From Haladaptatus sp. QDMS2 (GTDB lineage Archaea; Halobacteriota; Halobacteria; Halobacteriales; Halococcaceae): a stretch of 64,000 nt of DNA. Shown here piece by piece: positions 1 to 9,165 of the stretch. Below the pieces are notes generated by a model that saw only the letters and a list, made by a program, of their open reading frames with translations, searched no databases and was not told the origin of the DNA. Numbering within the stretch: position 1 is the stretch's first letter; each line of letters opens with the position of its first letter. The stretch lies in NCBI RefSeq assembly GCF_029338295.1, contig NZ_CP119791.1, positions 62,001-126,000 of the forward strand, read 5' to 3'. The position numbers and the translations under genes were made by a program.

Positions 1-1
1 G

Positions 2-907
2 GTCACGTTCAAAGAAGACGGGTTCAAACACGACCCCAAGAACAACCGCGTCCGGCTCAGCAAAGGGTCGAACCTCAAAGCACACTTCTCAGACTTCCTC
101 CTCTGCGAGTACCAGACCCGCCCTGATGTTGACCTCTCGGAAGTCAACTCGGTGCAGAACGTTCGCGCCGTCTGGAACGGCGACGAATGGGAACTACACT
201 TCGTTTGTAAGGTCGAACTCGAAACGAACGACTCAGCAGGCGACGGTGTTGCTGGAATCGACCTTGGCATCAAGAACATCGCCACAGTCGCGTTCCCCGA
301 CGAATACGTTCTCTACCCCGGCAACTCGCTCAAGCAAGACAAGCACTACTTCACGCGAGCCGAGTACGACACCGAGGGCGAGAACGGCCCGTCCGAGAAG
401 TCGATGTGGGCGCGTCGGAAACTTGCAGAGCGTGAAACGCACTTCTACCACACGCTGACGGACACCATCATCACCGAGTGTGTCGAGCGTAGTGTTGGAA
501 CGCTCGCGGTGAGTTGGCCCGAAGACGTGCGAGAATCCGACTGGGGCAAGACTGGCAACAAGAAGTTGCATACGTGGGCGTTCGACCGCATCTACCAGTA
601 CCTCAACTACAAAGGCGAGATTCGCGGTGTTGGGGTACTGAAAGAGAATGAGTGGAACACCTCGAAGACGTGTTCGGCGTGCGGTGACGATACGAAAGGG
701 AACCGCAAGCACCGTGGGTTGTACGTCTGCTCGTCGTGCGGGTTAGTCGGGAACGCAGATTGCAATGGGGCAGAGAACATGCGTCAGAAGATAACTCCGA
801 GTCCTCACGGTGAGGATAGGAGTAACGGCTGTGTGGCACAGCCCTCGGTACACTTGTTCGATTCAGAAAGTGGGGCTTTCGCCCCGCGAGAACAGGTCGT
901 GTCGTAG
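2..907 (+). CDS. tnpB: TnpB, IS200/IS605-family RNA-guided nuclease (5' partial)
   Basis: Transposon-associated DNA nuclease guided by the omega RNA made from its own right end. The reading frame is open from the window edge, so the N-terminus lies outside; about 301 residues are visible, whereas the family is usually near 400 or more. The RuvC acidic residues can be placed: Asp in GIDLGIKN, Glu in SWPEDVRE and Asp in GNADCNGAEN. A zinc ribbon (CSACG ... CSSCG) sits between the last two. No tnpA is visible. The 3' end of the gene is packed with hairpins that belong to the overlapping RNA. Family assignment is firm; activity is inferred from the intact catalytic residues. Confidence 0.93.
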   Translation, partial: VTFKEDGFKHDPKNNRVRLSKGSNLKAHFSDFLLCEYQTRPDVDLSEVNSVQNVRAVWNGDEWELHFVCKVELETNDSAGDGVAGIDLGIKNIATVAFPDEYVLYPGNSLKQDKHYFTRAEYDTEGENGPSEKSMWARRKLAERETHFYHTLTDTIITECVERSVGTLAVSWPEDVRESDWGKTGNKKLHTWAFDRIYQYLNYKGEIRGVGVLKENEWNTSKTCSACGDDTKGNRKHRGLYVCSSCGLVGNADCNGAENMRQKITPSPHGEDRSNGCVAQPSVHLFDSESGAFAPREQVVS

Positions 908-969
908 ACCGGCAAATATCCCACCTGCGGTACGGGAAGCCCCGTCGTTCACGACGGGGAGGATGTCAC
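800..969 (+). ncRNA. Putative omega RNA / structured right end of the IS element
   Basis: Four perfect hairpins follow one another through the tnpB 3' end and its trailer: 802-816 (TCCTCAC/GTGAGGA arms), 827-843 (GGCTGTG-TGG-CACAGCC), 872-885 (GGGGC-TTTC-GCCCC) and 940-959 (CCCCGTCGT/ACGACGGGG). In this family the right-end transcript is the guide scaffold and the guide is the DNA just beyond the element. Sense-overlapping transcripts at tnpB 3' ends are known from haloarchaea. Exact ends are inferred; I place the element end at GGATGTCAC, 961-969. Confidence 0.6.
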
Positions 970-2019
970 AGTTACGCCGGAACGCGACACAACCCGTCTG
1001 CCACCCCGCCCCGCGAGCAACCGGAGGCGGCGTGGTCATTTGTTGATGCTTCTGAGCAAATCAATTCACTCGTCGTCAGTCAGGATGCCGTGTTCGCCCG
1101 AACACGGGCCGAACTCGTTGCCATCGACAAGGAAACAGGTCAGGAACGCTGGCGAAAGCAACGAGATGGCTGGGGATACGTCAGCTATATGGAAGGGCGG
1201 GTGTACGACGTGTCTCGGGACACTGTCATCGCACTCGATGGAGACGGCGCTGAACAGTGGTCAATCTCCATCGAGAAATTCCATCACGCTCGGCTCATCG
1301 AGCGTGAGGGGTGGGTCTACGTGCTTGCGCGAAACCGATTCGCCTGTGTACACGCTGATTCGGGTGAAATCCTGGTCGAAACAGCCCTCGACGATGACGA
1401 TATGAGCCACTACTTCCCCGTTACCGACGGCCATCGCATCTTCGCGGGCGACTCCAAACTCTTTGGGTACGAGGTTGTTGACAACCGATTCGAGAAGCGA
1501 TGGGAGTCGCAGATGGCTCCACACCGCCTGTACGGGTTCATGGCTACCGATAACGGCCTCCTCTTTCGAGCTGGCTTCAATACACTCGTGTCGGACGCTG
1601 CGCGAGGTCGATTGTCCATTCACGACGTCGAAGACGGCAGTCTGCGGGCCGAACAGACGTTCGAGACGGTCCCGCGTTCCCCTGCTGTCGTTGACGGGAT
1701 CGTCTTCGTCTCGACGTCAACCGTGAGCAGCGACAATATCGGCGACGATGGCAAACTCGTCGCACTCTCCTCCGAAGGAGAATTGCTCTGGGAGTACACA
1801 CCGGAAGCCAGTCTGCAACCACCAGTGGTCGCGAACGACACGCTCTACACTGGTCCCTTCGCCAATCGCGAGGCACCACTCATCGCCTTCGACGCCATCT
1901 CTGGCGAAGAACTGTGGCGTGAAGACCCAGATACGCTGCAGGGGTCTGTCGAACTTGCAATCGCCGGAGACATGCTCTACGTCGCAGATGGAACACGAGT
2001 GCGGGCACTCCGCACATAG
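970..2019 (+). pseudogene. PQQ-like beta-propeller protein, 5' end lost at the IS junction
   Basis: The frame that gives a PQQ-type propeller (repeats of the form AIDKETGQERW, IALDGDGAEQW, IAFDAISGEELW) continues upstream of the first usable start (GTG 1090) through recognisable propeller sequence (YAGTRHNPSA, then AAWSFVD) back to the right end of the IS element, with no start codon. The gene therefore seems cut by the insertion, losing its start and the signal peptide or lipobox expected of haloarchaeal members. About 350 residues remain and the C-terminus looks intact. Such proteins are usually exported and of unknown ligand. A shortened product from GTG 1090 cannot be excluded. Confidence 0.72.
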
Positions 2020-2025
2020 CTGCCG

Positions 2026-2088
2026 CTCGCTTGCAAAAAGCTGGACCAAAAATACAGTCGTTCAAGCGAGAGGAGTCCGTTCGACCAC
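2026..2088. repeat. Direct repeat copy 1: duplicated 3' end of the radical SAM gene
   Basis: Matches 2123-2185 at a fixed offset of 97 bases: 42 identical bases, then a short variable stretch, then 17 identical bases. On the minus strand the copy re-encodes the last codons of the downstream gene (GTVVERTPLA and the stop) followed by the same T-runs that could act as a terminator. Confidence 0.85.
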
Positions 2089-2122
2089 CGTCCCCTCCCA
2101 CCTTTTTACGGCGCTCGCTGCA

Positions 2123-2185
2123 CTCGCTTGCAAAAAGCTGGACCAAAAATACAGTCGTTCAAGCCAATGGAGTCCGTTCGACCAC
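2123..2185. repeat. Direct repeat copy 2: native 3' end and terminator of the radical SAM gene
   Basis: Holds the stop codon (2159-2161) and final codons of the minus-strand radical SAM gene plus its downstream T-rich stretch (ATTTTTGG, GCTTTTTGC on the minus strand). This is the probable native terminator; 2026-2088 is a second, slightly diverged copy. Confidence 0.8.
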
Positions 2186-3151
2186 AGTTCCGTCGACCGT
2201 CGGATACTGCTCGATAATCTCGCCTTTCTCCACGTCGCCCTCTTGGACCATCTCCTCTAAGAGCCACCAGGCGATTTCGACGTGGTTCTCTTTGACGGTG
2301 TAGAACTCCTCGGGGACGCCGAGAGCTTCGAGTTCCGCGGGTGTAATCCACGTCTTGCCGTAGACGAGCGTGCCGTCGTCGGTCACGTCGTCGAATTCGC
2401 GGCGGAGGTTCTTCGCCATGCGCTTTAAGCGGTTTCGATGCTGGGCGGCGTCCTTGAACACGGAGGTACAGAAGTACACCTTCGGGTGGACGGCCATCTC
2501 CTCTAAGATGTCGTGGGAGCCTTCGACGGCGCTCATGTGGCCCTCACGGAGTTCGTAGCCCTCGGCCTGCATGCGCTCGTAGTTGCCCTCGCTCATCTCG
2601 AACTCGTTGATGTTACAGAAGTCCGCCGCGCCCTCGTCGAGGAAGTCGATGAACTCGCGTTCGGCGCGGATGCCCGGAATCTCGAACGCCGGGGTGAGGC
2701 CTTCTTCGCGGGCGATGTAGAGGATTTCCTCCCATTCGGTGCCGTGCATGTCGCCCCAGAGTTCGTACGGCGGGTGGAAGCGAATCTCGTCCAGTCCGGC
2801 CTCGGCGAGGCGGCGCATATTTTCGCGCCCGCCGGTGATGCCCGTGTAGAGGTGGGTGTGGTGGTCCTCGCCGAACTCGTCTTTGAGCAGGCGCAGGTAG
2901 CGACACGTCTTGTCCATCGCCTCCTGTGGTTCGCCGCCAGTGATGGAGGTGCCGAGGGCGTCCATCCGCTTTGCTTCGGTGATGACGTCTTCGTCGGACT
3001 CGACTGCACGCTCGTTTGCGTACACCTGGGTCACGTTCTTGCGGTTCTCCCCAAGCGGACAGTAGAAGCAGTCACGCTGGTCACAGTAGCCGTAGACGAA
3101 CAGCACCATTTTGCCCCCTTTGGCACACTGTTCGCAGCCCTTCGAAATCAT
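2159..3151 (-). CDS. Radical SAM protein, COG2108 type
   Basis: 330 residues. The cluster-binding motif near residue 23 is CDQRDCFYC, that is CX4CX2C rather than the usual CX3CX2C, followed by a TGGEP segment typical of SAM binding. An extra Cys pair (CEQC) lies at residues 6-9. This matches an uncharacterised archaeal group related to pyruvate formate-lyase activating enzymes. No substrate can be inferred; neighbours do not help. The gene is transcribed away from the MFS gene at 3240, and its 3' end is duplicated downstream. Confidence 0.8.
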   Translation of the reverse strand: MISKGCEQCAKGGKMVLFVYGYCDQRDCFYCPLGENRKNVTQVYANERAVESDEDVITEAKRMDALGTSITGGEPQEAMDKTCRYLRLLKDEFGEDHHTHLYTGITGGRENMRRLAEAGLDEIRFHPPYELWGDMHGTEWEEILYIAREEGLTPAFEIPGIRAEREFIDFLDEGAADFCNINEFEMSEGNYERMQAEGYELREGHMSAVEGSHDILEEMAVHPKVYFCTSVFKDAAQHRNRLKRMAKNLRREFDDVTDDGTLVYGKTWITPAELEALGVPEEFYTVKENHVEIAWWLLEEMVQEGDVEKGEIIEQYPTVDGTVVERTPLA

Positions 3152-3208
3152 CCGTTATCGCCAGTCTTGCCGGTCGAGCCCTAAAAACTGTGCGACTCGT
3201 GCGGACGA

Positions 3209-3214
3209 TTTATC
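3209..3214 (+). promoter_or_regulatory. TATA-like box TTTATC, leaderless promoter
   Basis: Centred about 28 bases before the ATG at 3240, the spacing expected for a haloarchaeal leaderless transcript. It supports 3240 over upstream in-frame starts for the transporter. Confidence 0.5.
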
Positions 3215-3239
3215 CTCCCTGTTGACGTGCACCACTGTA

Positions 3240-4550
3240 ATGGCCGACAGCTCGCGGCGCACCATCAGCATCGTCTTCACGGTGGTCTTTCTCGACCTGC
3301 TCGGCTTCGGCATCATCATCCCTATCCTCCCGTTTTACGTTCGGGCGTTCGGGGCCGACGAACTCGTCATCGGGCTGCTCGCGGCCTCCTACTCGGCGAT
3401 GCAGTTTCTCTTCGCGCCAGTCCTCGGGAACCTTTCTGACCGTCGGGGACGGCGACCCATCATCCTCATCTCGGTGTTCGGCAGCGCCATCGCGTGGACG
3501 CTGTTCGGACTCGCGGAAGGCCTCGCCTTGCTGTTCGTCTCGCGGATGCTCGCCGGCGCGATGGGCGGCAACATCGCCGCCGCGCAGGCCTACGTCGCCG
3601 ACGTGACGCCGCCCGAGGAGCGCGCGAAGAGTCTCGGTCTGCTCGGCGCGGCGTTCGGGCTTGGCTTTATCTTTGGGCCGGGTATCGGCGCGGTATTCAC
3701 CTTTCAGGTCGTCGTGGACTTCTTCCAGGGGCTCATCCCGTGGGTCACCATCAATCAGTTCTCGCTGCCGAGTTTCGTCGCGGCGTTTCTCGCGCTCATG
3801 AATTTCCTCGTCGCGTATCGGTTCCTCCCCGAATCGCGGGAAATCGCGGACGAGCCGGTCGCCTACGAATCGCAGCTTACGCAGCTCAAAAACGCCATCC
3901 TGAACGAGGACCTTCGGGGCCTTCTCGTCGCGTTTTTCCTCATCTCGTTTGCCTTCTCGGGGGTCCAGATCATGTTCATCCCGTACGTCGCCGACATCTA
4001 CGGCTACAGCGAGTCACAGAGCGCGCTATTGCTCACCTACATCGGCGTCCTCGGCGTCATCGTTCAAGGGGGCCTCATCGGCCGACTTACGAACCGCTAT
4101 ACAGAGAGCAGGCTGACCGTCTTCGGGGCCGCCCTGCTCACCGTCGCGCTGTTCGGGATTCCAAGCGCGCCCCTCCTCGGCGAACTGGTCTTCCCGAGTC
4201 TCACCGGTGTCGCCTCGTTCCTCACGAACCAACTGCTCGCGCTGCTCGCCGTCCTCGCCGTCCTCTCGCTCGGCAACGGCATCGTGAACGTCTCGCTCAC
4301 GACCATCGTCTCCCAGAAGGCGAGTGCGGACCGACAGGGGAGTGCCCTCGGCCTCACGCAGGGGTCGGGGAGTCTCGCACGCACTTTCGGCCCCGTCCTG
4401 ATGGGCGGCATCTACGCGACCATCGGCTACTGGTCGCCGTTCGTCCTCGGGGGCGTCCTGCTCTTGCCGGTTCTTGCAATCGCGTTACAACTCGCCCGAA
4501 ATGACGACGCAAAACGGGCGACAGCAACCGAATCTGAACTGACACACTGA
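3240..4550 (+). CDS. MFS transporter, DHA1/tetracycline-efflux type
   Basis: 437 residues with about 12 hydrophobic segments. Motif A ([11 protein letters not shown]) sits after the second helix, as in drug/H+ antiporters of the major facilitator superfamily. The start at 3240 (MADSSRRT) is supported by the TTTATC box 26-31 bases upstream; the frame is open further upstream, but that part is not membrane-like. Likely proton-coupled efflux; the substrate is unknown. Confidence 0.85.
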   Translation: MADSSRRTISIVFTVVFLDLLGFGIIIPILPFYVRAFGADELVIGLLAASYSAMQFLFAPVLGNLSDRRGRRPIILISVFGSAIAWTLFGLAEGLALLFVSRMLAGAMGGNIAAAQAYVADVTPPEERAKSLGLLGAAFGLGFIFGPGIGAVFTFQVVVDFFQGLIPWVTINQFSLPSFVAAFLALMNFLVAYRFLPESREIADEPVAYESQLTQLKNAILNEDLRGLLVAFFLISFAFSGVQIMFIPYVADIYGYSESQSALLLTYIGVLGVIVQGGLIGRLTNRYTESRLTVFGAALLTVALFGIPSAPLLGELVFPSLTGVASFLTNQLLALLAVLAVLSLGNGIVNVSLTTIVSQKASADRQGSALGLTQGSGSLARTFGPVLMGGIYATIGYWSPFVLGGVLLLPVLAIALQLARNDDAKRATATESELTH

Positions 4551-4593
4551 CGCCAGAAAACAATTATACGGACGCTCACCCTAGCCTCCAGTA

Positions 4594-5679
4594 ATGCTGC
4601 TCGTGCTGTGCATCGACCTGGACGACGACCTCGGCCGGAAGACAGGCCTGTCTACGCCCGTCATCGGCCGCGACGCCGTCGAAGCCGCCGCCGTTGCACT
4701 CGCCACCGCAGACCCCGAGGACTCCGACGTGAACGTCCTGTTCGAGGGCATCCACATCCTCGACAGCATCGAGGACGAAACCGTCGAAGTCGCCGCGGTC
4801 ACGGGCCTCGAAGGCAGCGACATCGCCGCGAACCGCAAGGTCGGCGAGGAAGTCGATACGGTCCTCGCGAGTCTCACGACGGGCGAGGACATCCGCGCGC
4901 TCGTCGTGACCGACGGGGCACAGGACGAGTCGGTGATTCCGGTCATCCGCTCGCGGGTGCGCATTGACGGGGTTCGCCGAGTCATCGTCCGGCAGGCCCA
5001 GGACTTAGAGTCGATGTACTACACCATCAAGCAGGTGCTGAACGACCCCGAAACCCGGGGGACGATTCTCGTTCCGCTCGGCATCCTCCTGCTCATCTAC
5101 CCCCTCGCCATCATCGCGGACAAACTCGGCCTGCCGGGGGCCGTCTTCGGCATGACCTCCGGCCTGCTCGGCCTCTACGTCCTCTTCAGAGGCCTCGGCT
5201 TAGAGGAGACCATCGACCGCTCGATAGACCGCCTGCGCCGGGGGCTCTACGCCGGGCGGGTCACGCTCATCGCCTACGTCGTCGCGGGCACGCTGCTCCT
5301 CATCGGCGGGGTCAGCGGGATGGAGATGCTGACCCAGATTCAGGAAGCGACGCCAGGTGGCCAGCCAAACGCCCTCTACGTCATCGCGGCGTTGCTATAC
5401 GGCTCTGTGCGCTGGTTCGCCGCGGCGGGCATCACGACCAGTCTTGGTCGGGTGACCGACGAATACCTCGCTGCGACGTTCAAGTGGCGCTACCTGAACG
5501 CGCCCTTCTACGTCCTCGCCATCGCCATCGTCCTCCACGCCGTGAGCGCCTACTTCCTCGGCATCGTGACGCTGTCGTTCCTCGCGGCGGCCCTTACTGG
5601 TGGGACGTTGCTCGCGCTCGCCTCGACGCTCGCCTTCGCGGTGGCGGAAACCCACTTTGCCCGACCGGTCGAAGCCTGA
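4594..5679 (+). CDS. DUF373 family membrane protein
   Basis: 361 residues. The first 150 or so are soluble and begin with a Rossmann-like strand rich in Asp (LCIDLDDDLG); five or six hydrophobic helices follow from about residue 155. This two-part layout is that of the archaeal DUF373 family, whose function is unknown. A T/A-rich stretch (ATTATAC) about 27 bases before the ATG suggests a leaderless transcript. Confidence 0.85.
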   Translation: MLLVLCIDLDDDLGRKTGLSTPVIGRDAVEAAAVALATADPEDSDVNVLFEGIHILDSIEDETVEVAAVTGLEGSDIAANRKVGEEVDTVLASLTTGEDIRALVVTDGAQDESVIPVIRSRVRIDGVRRVIVRQAQDLESMYYTIKQVLNDPETRGTILVPLGILLLIYPLAIIADKLGLPGAVFGMTSGLLGLYVLFRGLGLEETIDRSIDRLRRGLYAGRVTLIAYVVAGTLLLIGGVSGMEMLTQIQEATPGGQPNALYVIAALLYGSVRWFAAAGITTSLGRVTDEYLAATFKWRYLNAPFYVLAIAIVLHAVSAYFLGIVTLSFLAAALTGGTLLALASTLAFAVAETHFARPVEA

Positions 5680-5684
5680 GAGCC

Positions 5685-5691
5685 TTTTTAC
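5685..5691 (+). promoter_or_regulatory. TATA-like box inside a small inverted repeat
   Basis: TTTTTAC lies 25-31 bases before the ATG at 5716. The box is the loop of a perfect 5-base inverted repeat (AGCCT 5681-5685, AGGCT 5692-5696), so the same spot could also serve as the end of the DUF373 transcript. Confidence 0.4.
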
Positions 5692-5715
5692 AGGCTGGCC
5701 GCCTACATCTCCCGC

Positions 5716-6003
5716 ATGAACATGCGCCCGACCGTCTACCAGGTTGATGAGTACGAACCACAGGAGTTCGACTGCGTCCTCGTCCAGGAAGGGGTAGCCG
5801 TCTGCCTGCGAAAAGACCCGCGACTCGCCCGCGTGATTCCACTCGACAAGGTGAATCACATCGATGGGGATCCGCGAATGCTGCTCTCGGGGCCAGAAAT
5901 CCCCGAATCGTTCTATGGCGGCGGAATCTGTGGCTACATCGACACCTCGGAGTACCCGGAAATCGAGGCCCACCTCGCCGACATCGAGCGCGAGGAGTAC
6001 TGA
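5716..6003 (+). CDS. Conserved small soluble protein, unknown function
   Basis: 95 residues, acidic, no membrane segment. Begins MNMRPTVYQV; the second Met (5722) is an alternative start. It has alternating strand-like segments (FDCVLVQEGVAVCL, ARVIPLDKV), suggesting a small beta-rich fold. It has its own TATA-like box and faces the GrpB gene end to end. I do not recognise a characterised family. Confidence 0.6.
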   Translation: MNMRPTVYQVDEYEPQEFDCVLVQEGVAVCLRKDPRLARVIPLDKVNHIDGDPRMLLSGPEIPESFYGGGICGYIDTSEYPEIEAHLADIEREEY

Positions 6004-6052
6004 GTAACAGCTTCCGTCTCGCGATTGACGCCAGCGCCGTCACCGACTACGC

Positions 6053-6574
6053 CTACCCTGTCTGCGAGTCGAGCACCGACTGGACGAATTCTGCTTTCTC
6101 GTTCGTATACGTCTCGCGGTCGTCTGCGTACTGCTCGGCCAGTTCTCGTTTCAGCGCGGCGTACGCTTCGGCCAACTCGGGGTTTGCCAGCAAGGCATCC
6201 CGGAATGCGACGTAATCCTCGAATCGCTCTGTCCCTTCTTCGACCACCGCGAGGTGGTGGGTGCGACCCGAGTCCGGACCGCGAGTGAAAAACAGCCGTT
6301 TTTCGAGGGGGTCGTCGGCGTCGTACTCGTAGCCGAGGCTCTGCAGTTTGGGAATCAGTTCCTCGGCGCGGGCTACATCCGACACGACGACGAGCACGTC
6401 GAGAATCGGTTTCGCGGGGATGCCCGGAATCGCCGTACTTCCGACGTGCTCGATGCGCTCGATTCGGTCACCGATAAGCGACCGCAGTTCGCGGGCAGTA
6501 ATCGAAAACGCCTCGTGCCACGCCGGGTCGTGCTCGCACAGTTCGACCGTTCCGCTTTGCAGGCCGAGGGTCAT
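6053..6574 (-). CDS. GrpB family protein (nucleotidyltransferase fold)
   Basis: 173 residues. Diagnostic segments are YDPAW-like (EHDPAWHEAF), HVGSTAIPGIPAKPILD and FTRGPDSGRTHHLAV, all conserved in GrpB/UPF0157. The family has a nucleotidyltransferase-like fold but no settled reaction. The start overlaps the stop of the upstream polyprenyl synthase gene by four bases (ATGA), so the two are probably co-transcribed and translationally coupled. Confidence 0.88.
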   Translation of the reverse strand: MTLGLQSGTVELCEHDPAWHEAFSITARELRSLIGDRIERIEHVGSTAIPGIPAKPILDVLVVVSDVARAEELIPKLQSLGYEYDADDPLEKRLFFTRGPDSGRTHHLAVVEEGTERFEDYVAFRDALLANPELAEAYAALKRELAEQYADDRETYTNEKAEFVQSVLDSQTG

Positions 6575-7413
6575 CGTTCGCGGACGACGACGAACTCAGC
6601 GAGGTCCCGGAGGTAGTCGAGTGCCTGCGAGTCTGCAGCGTCCACCCGGTCGAGGGCGTCAAGGGCGGCGTCGGAGTAGGCGCGAGCGCGGTCGTTCGCC
6701 TCCTCGGGCGTAAGGTTCGTAATCTGGACGAGCGACGGGCGGTCCATCTCGGCGTCGATGCCGGTCGGCTTGCCGAGTTCCTCTGCGTCCGCGACGGCGT
6801 CCAGCACGTCGTCGCGAATCTGGAAGGCGATCCCCACCTTCTCTGCGTACTCGCCGAACGCATCGACCGTCTCCTCGTCCGCCTCTGCGGCGATGGCTCC
6901 GACTTCGGCGGCGGCACGAAACAGCGACCCCGTCTTACGACGGGCGAGCACCATGTACTCGGCTTCGGTTTCGGGTTTCGCCACCAGTTCGGTCGCCTCG
7001 CCCTCACCGAGTTCGACCATCGCCTCGGAGACGGCTTCCATGGCCCGGCCGTTCGTCGAAAACAGCGAGAAAGCCTCGCCGAGCAGGCCGTCCGAGGCGA
7101 TGATAGAGGGGCCGTAGCCGAACTCAGACCACGCGCTCGCGACGCCGCGACGGATGTCCGAGTCGTCGATGATGTCGTCGACCACCAACGAGGCGTTGTG
7201 GACGAGTTCGATGCCGACGCCGAAATCGACGGCGTCCTCAGCGCTACCGCCGACGGCCTCACACGAGAGGACGGTCACCATCGGCCGAACGCGCTTGCCC
7301 CCTGAGAGGGCGACGTGCTGCATCTGCGCCGCGAGCGCCGGTGGCTCGATCTCGTCGAGCACCGCCTCCAGTCGTGTCTCGACCAGCTCGCGCCGACGCT
7401 CCAGATACTCCAT
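6571..7413 (-). CDS. Polyprenyl synthetase (probable geranylgeranyl/farnesyl diphosphate synthase)
   Basis: About 280 residues from the chosen start MEYLERRREL (7413); an in-frame extension to 7473 is possible but lacks family character. First aspartate-rich motif DDIIDD followed by RRG, and a second motif RDDVLDA, identify a trans-isoprenyl diphosphate synthase, which condenses isopentenyl diphosphate with allylic diphosphates for ether lipids, carotenoids or quinone tails. Chain length cannot be read safely from the sequence. Haloarchaea carry several paralogues. A T-run about 30 bases upstream of the start may be part of the promoter. Confidence 0.88.
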   Translation of the reverse strand: MEYLERRRELVETRLEAVLDEIEPPALAAQMQHVALSGGKRVRPMVTVLSCEAVGGSAEDAVDFGVGIELVHNASLVVDDIIDDSDIRRGVASAWSEFGYGPSIIASDGLLGEAFSLFSTNGRAMEAVSEAMVELGEGEATELVAKPETEAEYMVLARRKTGSLFRAAAEVGAIAAEADEETVDAFGEYAEKVGIAFQIRDDVLDAVADAEELGKPTGIDAEMDRPSLVQITNLTPEEANDRARAYSDAALDALDRVDAADSQALDYLRDLAEFVVVRER

Positions 7414-7588
7414 TACCGAACTCTGAGGGTGGACGAAAAAAGTACGTGACGGTTCACTCGACAGGTTGCCCACAATTTCGCGTCGCCCGGAACTGTGAGA
7501 CCAGTCCGTCGACCAAGGTGGACGCCAACACGTGGGTTGTCGCCGAACGAACGGTTAAGCCGCTCCTTCGAGTACTTCCTTCGAGACA

Positions 7589-9094
7589 ATGACTCCCACA
7601 TTTGACGTCGTCGAGACGACCGTCGAGGACATCCACGCCGCCTACGAGGCGGGAGACCTCACCTGCCGGGACCTCGTCCAGGCCTATCTGGACCGCATCG
7701 AGGCCTACGACAGCGCCGGGCCGGAACTCAACTCCATCATCACGGTGAACGACCACGCCCTCGAACAGGCCGACGAACTCGACGCCGCCTTCGAGCAAGA
7801 CGGCTTCGTCGGCCCGCTGCACGGGATTCCCTTCGTGGTCAAAGACCAGGTGGAAACTGCGGACATCACGACTACGTTCGGCTCCGAAGCCTTCGCCGAC
7901 TATCAGCCCGAAGCCGACGCGACGCTCGTCACGCGCCTTCGCGACGCGGGAGCCATTATCCTCGCAAAGACGAATCTCCCCGACTGGGCGACGTCGTGGT
8001 TCGGCTACTCCTCGGTGACCGGGCGCACGAAGAACCCCTACGATCTCGCTCGCGACCCGGGTGGCTCCTCCAGCGGAACCGGGGCGGCGGTGGCGGCGAA
8101 CCTCGGAACCGTCGGCATTGGCGAGGACACGGGCGGGTCGATTCGCTTGCCGTCCGCGTACAACAATCTGTTCGGCATCCGCGTGACGCCGGGCCTGCTC
8201 CCCCGAACCGGAATGTCGCCACTCGTCGTCTCACAGGACACTCCCGGCCCGATGGCGCGCACCGTGCGGGAACTCGCGCTCGTCCTTGACGTGGGCGTCG
8301 GCTACGACGCCGCAGACGAGTACACTGCGGTCACGGAACTCACCGACGACGCGGGGTCCTACGCCGACAGCCTCGACGCCGACGCCCTCTCCGGGGCGCG
8401 AATCGGTGTCCTTCGCGATGCATTCGGCGCAGCAGACGACCCCGACAGCGGCCCGGTCACGGCACTCGTAAACGACGCCATCGAGACGATGGAAGAAGCA
8501 GGCGCGACGATTGTCGAGCCGGTGAGCGTCCCGAATCTGGACGAACACCTCGATGCGACCTCGCTCTACATCCTCCAGTCCAAACGCGACCTGAACGAGT
8601 TCTTCGCCGCCCGCGACGACGCGCAAGTCGATTCGGTCGCCGAACTCTACGAGTCGGGACAGTACCACGAGATTCTCGACCTGTTCATCGGCATCGCGGA
8701 AGACGGCCCGGACGACCCGACCGAGGACCCCGACTACTGGAAGAGCGTCGCGGCGCAACTCAAGTTCCAGCGCGACGTGCTGAACGTCTACGCCGAACAC
8801 GACCTCGACGTGCTGCTCTGTCCCGACGTGCAGGTCGTCCCGCCGACGGCCGAGTCCATCGAAGCGGGCAAACTCGACACCCTGACGTTCCCGACCAACA
8901 CGATTCTCGCCTCTCAGTCCGGCCTCTGTGCGATTTCGGTTCCCGCCGGCCTGACCGACGACGGCCTCCCCGCAGGCGTCGAACTCATCGGAAAACCGTA
9001 CGACGAGACGACGCTCCTCTCGCTGGCCTACGCCTTCGAGCAGGTTGCGGACACGCGCGTTCCGCCCGAGACGGCGCCGCCGCTCGACGACTGA
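7589..9094 (+). CDS. Amidase, amidase-signature family
   Basis: 501 residues. The Ser-cisSer-Lys triad can be placed: Lys in FVVKDQ, cis-Ser in the GGSSSGTG stretch and the nucleophile in DTGGSIRLP. Layout is that of a stand-alone amidase rather than GatA: a non-GatA C-terminal region and no gatC neighbour. Hydrolyses an amide bond of unknown substrate in the cytosol. A GTTAAG box lies about 33 bases before the ATG. Confidence 0.88.
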   Translation: MTPTFDVVETTVEDIHAAYEAGDLTCRDLVQAYLDRIEAYDSAGPELNSIITVNDHALEQADELDAAFEQDGFVGPLHGIPFVVKDQVETADITTTFGSEAFADYQPEADATLVTRLRDAGAIILAKTNLPDWATSWFGYSSVTGRTKNPYDLARDPGGSSSGTGAAVAANLGTVGIGEDTGGSIRLPSAYNNLFGIRVTPGLLPRTGMSPLVVSQDTPGPMARTVRELALVLDVGVGYDAADEYTAVTELTDDAGSYADSLDADALSGARIGVLRDAFGAADDPDSGPVTALVNDAIETMEEAGATIVEPVSVPNLDEHLDATSLYILQSKRDLNEFFAARDDAQVDSVAELYESGQYHEILDLFIGIAEDGPDDPTEDPDYWKSVAAQLKFQRDVLNVYAEHDLDVLLCPDVQVVPPTAESIEAGKLDTLTFPTNTILASQSGLCAISVPAGLTDDGLPAGVELIGKPYDETTLLSLAYAFEQVADTRVPPETAPPLDD

Positions 9095-9165
9095 GGCGGC
9101 GTCCGCTCACTGCTATTTTGGCTTCGAAAAATCAGTAAAATCTGGGCTAAAAAACGGCGACGTGG

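Larger units (their letters stand above)
1..969 (+). mobile_element. IS200/IS605-type element, right part
   Basis: Comprises the partial tnpB and the hairpin-rich right end. The last hairpin (940-959) and the following GGATGTCAC resemble right ends of haloarchaeal tnpB elements. These elements insert without target duplication, so the boundary is judged from where beta-propeller homology resumes in the next gene, at about base 970. The left end is outside the window. Confidence 0.7.
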
